Origin: Paenibacillus sp. FSL R5-0623
GTDB taxonomy: Bacteria > Bacillota > Bacilli > Paenibacillales > Paenibacillaceae
Length of the DNA stretch: 64,000 nt
NCBI RefSeq assembly: GCF_037974265.1
Contig: NZ_CP150233.1
Location: 5,828,001 to 5,892,000, forward strand
Direction: 5' to 3'
How positions within the stretch are numbered: the first letter of the stretch is position 1; the number at the start of each line of letters is the position of its first letter. The position numbers and the translations under genes are program-made. The notes under the pieces are model-generated. The model did not search any database. It had not been told where the DNA came from and saw only the letters and a list, made by a program, of their open reading frames with translations. Of the stretch, positions 16,345-23,709 are shown piece after piece.

Positions 16345-17232
16345 TCATGAGTTGCTTGTGACTTCTTCCGTCTTTGGCTCCACATGAACATGTACATGCA
16401 TGATGTTATGCGATCGCTTCAACCGCTCTTCAACACGATCACAGATCTGATGTCCTTCAATCAAGCTCAGACCTCCGTCCACTTCAATGACTACATCCAC
16501 AAGTACATGACTGCCATGCACACGTGCCTTCACATCCTTGATCATCTCAACACCAGGAACGCGTGCTACGGAGGATCTGAGATCCGTCAGTTCCTTCTGG
16601 TCAAATCCATCCGTAAGACGATGTGTAGAATCCCGGAAAATCTCCCAAGCCGTCTTGCAGATCAACAGACCTACAGCAATGGCAGCTACTTTATCCAGCC
16701 ATGGAAGTCCAAACTGCGCACCTATAATTCCAATTGCAGCACCTATGCTGACCCAGGCATCCGATCGATTATCTTTCGCCGCAGCCATCAGAGCCTGACT
16801 ATTAATTTGTTTAGCCAGACGGTTATTGTAACGATATACACCTAACATCACCACTGTACAGACTACAGCCACCGCTGCCGCCCACAGATTTGGAGCAACA
16901 AAGGCTCCTTCATACCAGGAGCGAACGGCTTCAACCAATACTTGCAACCCAACCATAGCCATAATAAATGAAGCCACCAAGGCAGCAACCGTCTCCGCTC
17001 TGAAATGACCATAGGCATGATCGGAATCAGGTGGTTTCTGGGAGATCCGAAGCCCAATCAATACAGCAACGGATGCCACAATATCCGTAAGGTTATTAAA
17101 ACCATCGGCCAGCAAGGCGCTGGAAGCAAATAAATATCCACAGATCAGCTTAAAGGCGGACAAGACGAGATAGGCTGCAATACTAACCCAAGCCCCTCGC
17201 TCCCCTTTTCGAATTTCTTCATAAGCGTTCAA
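16345..17232 (-). CDS. Cation diffusion facilitator, probably Mn2+ efflux
   Basis: About 295 residues: six transmembrane helices and a C-terminal cytoplasmic domain ending in a His-rich segment (HNIMHVHVHVEPK). The TM2 site reads NNLTD and the TM5 site DNRSD. The NxxxD/DxxxD pattern is the one described for manganese-exporting CDFs (MntE, MneP, MneS) rather than the HxxxD of zinc exporters, so Mn2+ is the favoured substrate. The DHAYGHFRAE loop is typical of the family. The open frame begins at a GTG at 17244 that abuts AAAGGGG; the TTG at 17230-17232, ten bases from that site, is the more likely start. No metal riboswitch was seen in the 250-base upstream gap. Confidence 0.78.
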   Translation of the reverse strand: MNAYEEIRKGERGAWVSIAAYLVLSAFKLICGYLFASSALLADGFNNLTDIVASVAVLIGLRISQKPPDSDHAYGHFRAETVAALVASFIMAMVGLQVLVEAVRSWYEGAFVAPNLWAAAVAVVCTVVMLGVYRYNNRLAKQINSQALMAAAKDNRSDAWVSIGAAIGIIGAQFGLPWLDKVAAIAVGLLICKTAWEIFRDSTHRLTDGFDQKELTDLRSSVARVPGVEMIKDVKARVHGSHVLVDVVIEVDGGLSLIEGHQICDRVEERLKRSHNIMHVHVHVEPKTEEVTSNS

Positions 17233-17484
17233 ACCGGGCGACACCCCTTTAACGTTTCGTATTACAGTTTTTCCATGTTAACAAATGCGGAGCGTGTGGG
17301 TCTACAGAAACAGTGTTGCCAGGCTGCATTGCTGTAGGCAAGCCGAAACAAAGTTGGCCTCGGTAAAACCAATGGATTTGAGCATTTTATCAGGTTGCCC
17401 TTGTGGGGCTTTTATAAAACGTATAAAATAGGTACATCCCGTCCAATCTGGACGGCTCACTGTAAGACCGGGAGGGAAATAACG

Positions 17485-17673
17485 ATGAGCGAAAATAACG
17501 AACCGAAAAAGGTCAGTTTGCAGGATGCTATACGCCAAAAACTGGCGCAAAAGAAAGAACAAGCAAATTCTGGTAACCAATCCAGCGCCTACTTTGAAGG
17601 CGGACCTAAAGCGATGAAGAGTCAAAACAACAAGAAGCCTAACAACCAACGTCGCCGTACTGGTGGATCTTAG
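17485..17673 (+). CDS. Small basic hypothetical protein
   Basis: A 62-residue hydrophilic protein (MSENNEPKKVSLQDAIRQKL start; QNNKKPNNQRRRTGGS end). It is rich in Lys, Asn, Gln and Arg, with no transmembrane segment. The basic tail suggests nucleic-acid or ribosome association, but I do not recognise a characterised family. The ATG has GGGAGG ten bases upstream; the longer open frame from 17395 lacks a ribosome binding site. A strong terminator follows. Confidence 0.65.
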   Translation: MSENNEPKKVSLQDAIRQKLAQKKEQANSGNQSSAYFEGGPKAMKSQNNKKPNNQRRRTGGS

Positions 17674-17706
17674 GACTTAGAGTCGTAAAGATACACAGTG
17701 CATAAC

Positions 17707-17749
17707 AAAAAGAACCGCAAGCCATTTACAGAGGCTTGCGGTTCTTTTG
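17707..17749 (+). terminator. Bidirectional terminator between the small basic protein and ABC-F genes
   Basis: AAAAGAACCGCAAGCC pairs with GGCTTGCGGTTCTTTT around a nine-base loop. A and T runs flank both sides, and the neighbouring genes are convergent. Confidence 0.85.
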
Positions 17750-17786
17750 TGTCTATATGCATAATGTGCCGTAGATGATGCTTAGT

Positions 17787-19412
17787 TTAAGCTTCTACCG
17801 GATACATTTTATTGCGCAGTTCTTTGATTTCATCACTTTCCAGATATTCGTCATAGCTCATTTGGCGATCAATGATGCCATTCGGCGTAATTTCGATAAT
17901 CCGGTTAGCAATGGTTTGAATGAACTGATGGTCATGAGATGTAAACAGCATGGTGCCGTCAAAATCAATCATACCATTGTTCAGCGCTGTAATGGATTCG
18001 AGATCCAAGTGGTTCGTAGGCTCATCCAGAATCAATGCGTTCGCACCAGTCTGCATCATTTTCGCTAGCATACAGCGAACTTTCTCGCCCCCGGAGAGTA
18101 CACTTGCCTTTTTCAAGGATTCCTCACCTGAGAACAACATACGTCCCAAGAATCCACGCAGATACGTTTCATCCTGATCTTTGGAATATTGACGGAGCCA
18201 ATCCACAAGAGTCATGTCCACACCGTCAAAATATTTGGAGTTGTCTTTTGGGAAATAAGCTTGAGTTGTAGTTACACCCCAAGTGTATTCGCCGCTATCC
18301 AATTCCGTTTCACCCATAAGAATATCAAACAAGAGTGACTTGGCATTCCCATTCGGGCCAACAAATGCAATTTTATCCCCTTTGTTCACGACAAAGCTGA
18401 TATCATTCAGCATGTTTACACCATCAATGGATTTGCTGATACGATCTACGGTCAACAATTGTTTACCGGCTTCACGCTCAGGTTTGAAGTTGATAAACGG
18501 ATATTTACGGTTCGATGGACGAAGGTCATCCAGCGTGATTTTGTCGAGTTGTTTCTTCCGGGAAGTTGCCTGTTTCGATTTCGAGGCGTTCGCAGAGAAA
18601 CGTTGGATAAAGGCTTGAAGCTCTTTAATCTTCTCTTCTTTTTTCTTGTTGGCATCACGTTGCAACGCAAGTGCCAATTGGCTGGATTCATACCAGAAGT
18701 CATAGTTACCTACGTACAACTGAATTTTACCAAAGTCGATATCCGCAATGTGCGTACATACTTTGTTCAGGAAGTGACGGTCATGGGATACCACAATAAC
18801 AGTACCTTCATAGTCCATCAAGAAGTTCTCCAGCCATTGAATGGATTCGAGATCCAAGTGGTTGGTAGGCTCATCGAGCAACAGGTTGTTTGGACGACCA
18901 AACAATGCTTGTGCAAGCAGGACACGAACTTTTTCGTTACCACTTAGTTCATTCATTTTCTTATCGTGCATGTCACGGTCGATACCCAGACCGATCAGGA
19001 GTGCCGCTGCATCCGGCTCAGCATCCCAGCCATTGAGCTCCGCAAATTCACCTTCAAGCTCACCTGCACGCAGGCCGTCTTCTTCTGTGAAGTCCGCTTT
19101 GGCATACAGCGTATCTTTTTCTTTCATAATGGCATAGAGACGACTATGACCCATAATTACCGTTTCGAGAACCGGATACTCATCATATTCAAAGTGGTTT
19201 TGCTTCAAAACGGCCATACGTTCGCCCGGGGTGATGTGCACCTCTCCCGAGTTGGATTCAATTTCACCGGACAAAATTTTCAAGAATGTTGATTTACCGG
19301 CTCCATTGGCGCCGATGAGGCCGTAACAGTTTCCTGGTGTGAATTTGATATTTACATCTTCAAAAAGTGCACGTTTTCCGTAGCGGAGCGTGATGCCGCT
19401 TGTACTGATCAT
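17787..19412 (-). CDS. ABC-F family ATPase (YkpA/YbiT-like)
   Basis: About 541 residues with two nucleotide-binding domains and no membrane segments. Domain 1 has Walker A GANGAGKST, signature LSGNEKVR and Walker B LLLDEPTNHLD. The linker between domains is charged (KKKEEKIKELQAF). Domain 2 has a degenerate Walker A GPNGNAKSL, signature LSGGEKVR and Walker B LILDEPTNHLD. ABC-F proteins act on the ribosome, in translation regulation or antibiotic protection. The overall sequence resembles the YkpA/YbiT branch, where atypical second P-loops are known, so I read this as housekeeping rather than a resistance factor. ATG 19412 is preceded by AAAGGA; the ATG at 19424 overlaps that site. Confidence 0.85.
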   Translation of the reverse strand: MISTSGITLRYGKRALFEDVNIKFTPGNCYGLIGANGAGKSTFLKILSGEIESNSGEVHITPGERMAVLKQNHFEYDEYPVLETVIMGHSRLYAIMKEKDTLYAKADFTEEDGLRAGELEGEFAELNGWDAEPDAAALLIGLGIDRDMHDKKMNELSGNEKVRVLLAQALFGRPNNLLLDEPTNHLDLESIQWLENFLMDYEGTVIVVSHDRHFLNKVCTHIADIDFGKIQLYVGNYDFWYESSQLALALQRDANKKKEEKIKELQAFIQRFSANASKSKQATSRKKQLDKITLDDLRPSNRKYPFINFKPEREAGKQLLTVDRISKSIDGVNMLNDISFVVNKGDKIAFVGPNGNAKSLLFDILMGETELDSGEYTWGVTTTQAYFPKDNSKYFDGVDMTLVDWLRQYSKDQDETYLRGFLGRMLFSGEESLKKASVLSGGEKVRCMLAKMMQTGANALILDEPTNHLDLESITALNNGMIDFDGTMLFTSHDHQFIQTIANRIIEITPNGIIDRQMSYDEYLESDEIKELRNKMYPVEA

Positions 19413-19518
19413 TAAGCATACCATCCTTTATTGGTTAATCTGCATACTGCATGAATAGCAAGTTGCGTAAATCATGGATTCAATATCCCGATGCCTATTC
19501 TGGCACCATATTATAACA

Positions 19519-19556
19519 CAAAAAAGCGGCAAATTCGAAAATTGGCCGCTTTTTAC
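19519..19556 (-). terminator. Terminator after the MBL hydrolase gene
   Basis: On the minus strand AAAAAGCGGC-CAATTT pairs with AAATT-GCCGCTTTTT and runs into TTTTTT. A TATAAT follows immediately on the same strand and may belong to the ABC-F promoter. Confidence 0.75.
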
Positions 19557-19627
19557 TTATTAAAGATTTGGTAAATACACTGTTCATGCAGGCATATCCC
19601 TACATTAACATATTTGGCTCACTTTTG

Positions 19628-20674
19628 TTAGCCCTGTTTACCTTCCTCGTGGTGAATGCGGAGTGTTTCGCCATGACCAAGCACCCGAATCCGCTCTTTA
19701 CCAATGCCTAAACGTTCACGTTCAACTTCCAGCCGATCCAGCGCTTCCTTGGGCGTATCATCCGCCAGCTTGAATGTGCCGTAATGCATTGGCACCATGA
19801 GCTGTGAGCCAGATTCAACAAACCCCTGCAGCGCTTCTTCGGGTGTCACATGCTGAGAAGTCATGAACCATTCCGGATCGTAGGCACCGATGGGCATCAG
19901 GGTAACCCCAATGTCAAAGCGTTCTCCAATTGTTTTGAAACCCTGAAAGTAACCTGTATCACCCACAAAATACAACACAGGCGGACCGCCTGATGTTTTG
20001 GATGTATCGTTCTTCCCTGATTCCGTGGATGATTCATGCTGATTGTTCGTTGTTGCAGCACTTTCCGCTGCTGAAGTCGTTGCCGGATGGTTCGATTCCA
20101 ATACATAACCGCCCCAATGGGACGTATTGGTATCAAATAACGTTCGGCGCGTCCAGTGCTGTGCAGGGACAAAGGTTATTTTGACTCCGCCAAGAGTCAT
20201 ATGATCCCACCATTTCATCTCCTGGCATCGATGGAATCCTTTGCGAATCATCTTGCGTTTCAGTCCATCGGGTACGATGAGCAACGTCTTGGCTGTAATC
20301 AGCTTACGCAAGGAAGCCAGATGCAGATGATCATAGTGGGAATGGGATATCAGAATCACATCCAAAGGTGGAATATCCTGAATCGGAATGCCGGGGGCAC
20401 CGAGCCTTCGTTGAAATCCCATTTTTTCGGCCCACACCGGGTCAGTCACGATGTTTAATCCATAATATTGAATGAAAAACGTGGAGTGACCAATCCAGGT
20501 AATACTTGTGTCATCCCGGTTGGCATGCAGATAATCCAGTTCAGGCGGGTGTTTGGGCACGGTGTAGGAGTAGTCCTTCACTTTATTCCGCCGCTGCTCC
20601 CTCCATTGTTTGAATTCCTTCAGCGTTTTGTCCGTACTTACATTATCGATATTGTTATAACGGATTTTCGGCAT
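19628..20674 (-). CDS. MBL-fold metallohydrolase (UlaG/NAPE-PLD-like)
   Basis: A 348-residue metallo-beta-lactamase-fold enzyme. Motifs include WIGHSTFFIQ, the metal-binding HSHYDHL near residue 112, PAQHWT near 175, FVGDTGYF near 238 and a final PMHYGTF. The DPVWAEK and WGGYV segments fit the cytoplasmic branch related to UlaG and NAPE-phospholipase D. The substrate is unknown. Between the HWGGYVLESN strand and PPVLYFVGD there is an insert of about 35 residues made of Ser, Thr, Ala, Asn and Glu, likely a surface loop. The start is well placed behind GGAGGAGGG. Confidence 0.8.
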   Translation of the reverse strand: MPKIRYNNIDNVSTDKTLKEFKQWREQRRNKVKDYSYTVPKHPPELDYLHANRDDTSITWIGHSTFFIQYYGLNIVTDPVWAEKMGFQRRLGAPGIPIQDIPPLDVILISHSHYDHLHLASLRKLITAKTLLIVPDGLKRKMIRKGFHRCQEMKWWDHMTLGGVKITFVPAQHWTRRTLFDTNTSHWGGYVLESNHPATTSAAESAATTNNQHESSTESGKNDTSKTSGGPPVLYFVGDTGYFQGFKTIGERFDIGVTLMPIGAYDPEWFMTSQHVTPEEALQGFVESGSQLMVPMHYGTFKLADDTPKEALDRLEVERERLGIGKERIRVLGHGETLRIHHEEGKQG

Positions 20675-20741
20675 GAAAGGGCCCTCCTCCCTTCCTCATT
20701 TCTTAACAAGAGATTACCCCAAACTGGAATGGACGTACCAA

Positions 20742-20951
20742 TCAATCCTTTGGGTTCTTATATACGGCCAGATATACAAACAGAAAGACAATAGCAGCCG
20801 CAATGATCAATGGAGGGGCGTACATAATGGTGAATGTCTCAAAAAAGCTCAATCCGGTTATACCGGGTATCCCCGTGACTCCCTCAGTAGATAGTGGATC
20901 AAGCAAGGGAGTCATGAGTAAGAACATGTTTGGGTGCATGAACAGACTCAT
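20742..20951 (-). CDS. CydS-like small subunit of cytochrome bd oxidase
   Basis: Up to 69 residues. The C-terminal half, FFETFTIMYAPPLIIAAAI, then a single transmembrane helix and KNPKD, resembles CydS, the third subunit seen in the Geobacillus cytochrome bd structure. That protein is about 33 residues and has a similar FLIMYAP start. The ATG at 20949-20951 overlaps the cydB stop (ATGA), indicating translational coupling. A TTG at 20850-20852 would instead give 36 residues, close to the CydS length, but lacks a good ribosome binding site. If the coupled start is used, the protein carries a 33-residue N-terminal extension rich in Met, Leu, Gly and Thr. Confidence 0.65.
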   Translation of the reverse strand: MSLFMHPNMFLLMTPLLDPLSTEGVTGIPGITGLSFFETFTIMYAPPLIIAAAIVFLFVYLAVYKNPKD

Positions 20952-21982
20952 CCTTTCTTTTTACCAGAATTACCGCGCACATAATTGGCATCAAACAGGA
21001 ACAGCTTCATAATCAGCACAAGCGAAGGAATGAGCACGAGTAACCCCAGACTAAACGCTGTAATGAGCGCAATCCCCATCGTGCGATTCGTAAAGCCGTC
21101 GTAAATATTGATGTAAGGATACAGAATGTACGGAAGGTGGGATCGCCCGTAACCATACCAGGCAAAGGCAAACTGAAGCATGACAGCAACAAAACACCAA
21201 CCTAGATATTTACTTTTCCACACCAGCGACACGGCAATGACAAAACAAATAAACGAAGCGATGAACATCCACGAAATATTCACCATCTGCTCAAAGTGTT
21301 CGGGATTCTGTTTGTTAATCTGCAGAAAAGCCAGAAAGCTTGCAAAAATGGTAGGCAAACTCCAGAGCAGCGCGTACTCTCGAAGCACCTCATATGCTGG
21401 CTCATCCCCCGCCCGTTTTGCATAATAAGATAGAAACATCGCCGAGATGTACAGCACACTAACCAGTGCAAGCAAAACAACCGACCAGGTATAGGGATTC
21501 GTCAAAAATTCACGCCAGCGAAAAAACACCTGATCGCCCACCTCTTCAATGATCCCGCCTTCGGATATCGCCAAAATGGTGGAAAATACAGCCGGAATCA
21601 ACAATCCCGTCGCCCCGTACAATGCCATGTAGATCCGGCTGTTCTGCCCATGGTTGCCATAGGTATTGTAGGCGTAATACACACCCCGGATGGCAAGCAG
21701 TACAATGGCCAGGGAACCCGGAACCAGTAAAGCCGTCCCGTAATAAAAGGCGCTGTCCGGATAAAATCCGACCAGTCCAACCACAAAAAAGATCAAAAAC
21801 ACATTCGTCACTTCCCACACGGGAGACAGGTAGCGCTGAATGATGTTATGAATTTTGTTCTCATGCCCGGTCAAAATGCTATAAAAGCTGAAGAACCCGG
21901 CGCCAAAATCAATCGAAGCAACGATCAGGTAACCGAACAAAAACGTCCACAATATTGCGATGCCTGCAATTTCGAAACTCAA
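20948..21982 (-). CDS. cydB: Cytochrome bd quinol oxidase subunit II
   Basis: A 344-residue integral membrane protein with about eight to nine helices. The N-terminal segment AGIAILWTFLFGYLIVASIDFGAG matches the CydB start, where the DFGAG motif is conserved. CydB pairs with CydA to form the quinol-oxidising, oxygen-reducing terminal oxidase of the cytoplasmic membrane. It is coupled to cydA upstream and to the CydS-like gene downstream, each by a four-base ATGA overlap, so the three form a tight unit. The C-terminus is basic (VRGNSGKKKG). Confidence 0.9.
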   Translation of the reverse strand: MSFEIAGIAILWTFLFGYLIVASIDFGAGFFSFYSILTGHENKIHNIIQRYLSPVWEVTNVFLIFFVVGLVGFYPDSAFYYGTALLVPGSLAIVLLAIRGVYYAYNTYGNHGQNSRIYMALYGATGLLIPAVFSTILAISEGGIIEEVGDQVFFRWREFLTNPYTWSVVLLALVSVLYISAMFLSYYAKRAGDEPAYEVLREYALLWSLPTIFASFLAFLQINKQNPEHFEQMVNISWMFIASFICFVIAVSLVWKSKYLGWCFVAVMLQFAFAWYGYGRSHLPYILYPYINIYDGFTNRTMGIALITAFSLGLLVLIPSLVLIMKLFLFDANYVRGNSGKKKG

Positions 21983-23325
21983 TGCACGATCCCTCCTTCA
22001 AGCCCCAGAGACTCTAGTTCCTTCTCTGCTTCCTTGTTACGGAACAGCTTGCTGAGTACCCGAATGCACGAGAAACACAGGATCAGATACAGCAAGATGA
22101 ACAACACTAACATCCATCCTACCGAAGTTGACGTCGTGGCTGCTTCCGCCACCTTCATATATCCGCGTAAGATCCAAGGCTGCCTGCCAACTTCAGCGAA
22201 CATCCACCCCAGCTCGATGGCAATCATGGCCAGTGGCCCCAGCAAAACAATGCCGAGTAGCAGCCATTTGGGGTATGGCTTGCGCCCTGGTAACCACCGA
22301 CGCAGTACATATAATACAGGAATCATAAGAATGATCACTCCGGTTGTGACTTTCAGGTCGAACATATAGTGAATAGACAATGGTGGCCTCAGATCCGCAG
22401 GATACTCTTCGAGACCTTTCACTTCCGTATCGGGACGATTACCTGCCAAAATGCTAAGCGCATAGGGAATCTCAATCGCATATTTCACCTCATTGTTTTC
22501 ATCCAAAATCCCCCCATAGACGAGCGGTGCCTCTTTCATCGTCTTGAAATGCCATTCTGCGGCAGCCAGCTTCTCTGGCTGATATTTCGCCAGGAACTTA
22601 CCGGAGGAATCGCCGATCATGACGGTACTGATAGCAAATACGAGAGCAGATACCGTCGTGAGTTTCAGTGCTTTTTTGTAATACACATGATCCCGTCCCC
22701 GAAGCAAACTGAAGGCGGCTATCCCCGCCAGGATACCTGCACTCAAGGTGTAGGATGAGGCGAGTACATGGGACACTTTGGTTGGCGTTGCCGGATTCAA
22801 CATGGCAGCAATCGGATGAATGTCCTTCATAATGCCATTAATCAGGGTGAATCCCTGAGGCTGGTTCATGAAGGAGTTCACCGTTGTAATGAAGATCGCA
22901 GATGCAGATGAGCCGAGAGCTACCGGAATCAACAGCAGCATATGCGTATATTTCTTTTTGAAACGATCCCACGTATAGAGGTAAATCCCAAGAAAGATCG
23001 CCTCTACAAAAAAGGCAAACGTCTCCATGAACAGCGGCAGGGCGATTGCCTGACCCGCTACCCGCATAAACATCGGCCACAGCAGACTGAGCTGTAATCC
23101 GATCGAGGTGCCTGTAACGACACCAACAGCAACGGTTATGACAAAACCTCGTGCCCATCGGCGTGCCAGCAAGGTGTAATGCATATCATTGGTTCGGAGT
23201 CCTCGCCACTCGGCCAAGGCAATCATAAGTGGAACACCTACACCAATAGAGGCAAAAATAATGTGCACAAACAAGGTAAGGCCGGTTAGTATCCGGCTGA
23301 GCAGAACAGGATCCAGGGATGACAT
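21979..23325 (-). CDS. cydA: Cytochrome bd quinol oxidase subunit I
   Basis: A 448-residue membrane protein. It has the N-terminal LSRILTGLTLFVHIIFASIG region with the haem-ligand histidine, and METFAFFVEAIFLGIYLY. A short Q-loop follows (no long insertion), then the GRQPWILRG signature before the C-terminal helices. The length and short Q-loop place it with the CydA type found in Firmicutes and cyanide-insensitive oxidases. It works under low oxygen or stress as a non-proton-pumping oxidase. The start follows GAGGAGTG. A 34-residue membrane ORF lies immediately upstream on the same strand. No CydC/CydD assembly genes are in the window. Confidence 0.92.
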   Translation of the reverse strand: MSSLDPVLLSRILTGLTLFVHIIFASIGVGVPLMIALAEWRGLRTNDMHYTLLARRWARGFVITVAVGVVTGTSIGLQLSLLWPMFMRVAGQAIALPLFMETFAFFVEAIFLGIYLYTWDRFKKKYTHMLLLIPVALGSSASAIFITTVNSFMNQPQGFTLINGIMKDIHPIAAMLNPATPTKVSHVLASSYTLSAGILAGIAAFSLLRGRDHVYYKKALKLTTVSALVFAISTVMIGDSSGKFLAKYQPEKLAAAEWHFKTMKEAPLVYGGILDENNEVKYAIEIPYALSILAGNRPDTEVKGLEEYPADLRPPLSIHYMFDLKVTTGVIILMIPVLYVLRRWLPGRKPYPKWLLLGIVLLGPLAMIAIELGWMFAEVGRQPWILRGYMKVAEAATTSTSVGWMLVLFILLYLILCFSCIRVLSKLFRNKEAEKELESLGLEGGIVH

Positions 23326-23389
23326 GGTTACACTCCTCTTTCACATAATCGTTATGTACGACAGCAGTTACACTGCATGAACATGTATC

Positions 23390-23494
23390 TCAATAACTCA
23401 TGATTCGGATGATGCTCTTCACAACGGCATACAGCACAACCACAGCTGCAACCAGACAGACGATGATGAGTGTTTTCTCTTGTTTACGGAACAT
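23390..23494 (-). CDS. 34-residue membrane peptide upstream of cydA
   Basis: Reads MFRKQEKTLIIVCLVAAVVV, then LYAVVKSIIRIMSY and stop: a basic N-terminus, one transmembrane helix and a basic C-terminus. It has a strong ribosome binding site (AAAGGAGGACGG, 7-10 bases before the ATG) and lies 64 bases upstream of cydA on the same strand. The position suggests a small oxidase subunit or assembly peptide (compare CydX, CydS, CbdX), but the sequence does not resemble those I know. Confidence 0.55.
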   Translation of the reverse strand: MFRKQEKTLIIVCLVAAVVVLYAVVKSIIRIMSY

Positions 23495-23589
23495 ATACCT
23501 GCCGTCCTCCTTTTGCATGGGATGCAAATTATGGCTCTATAGACAGTTTGCAAAAGAAGTTGTTTTTTTATCCGGGGAAATTGAAAAAC

Positions 23590-23638
23590 AAAAAAGGCCT
23601 TTCCCCTTATCACGCTCACACGTTGAAGGGAAAAGGCT
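23590..23638 (-). terminator. Terminator after the PAS histidine kinase gene
   Basis: On the minus strand AGCCTTTTCCCTT pairs with AAGGGGAAAGGCCT around a 16-base loop, followed by TTTTTTG. Confidence 0.75.
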
Positions 23639-23709
23639 CTATCCGTAGGTCTCGTACATAAACATTATTCATAAAAAAGTGAAATACATTTCTTCATCCA
23701 TCAATAAAT

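Noticed and set aside
17233-17484. Possible manganese (yybP-ykoY) riboswitch before the CDF transporter
   Set aside because: The characteristic yybP-ykoY conserved loops were not found on the minus strand.
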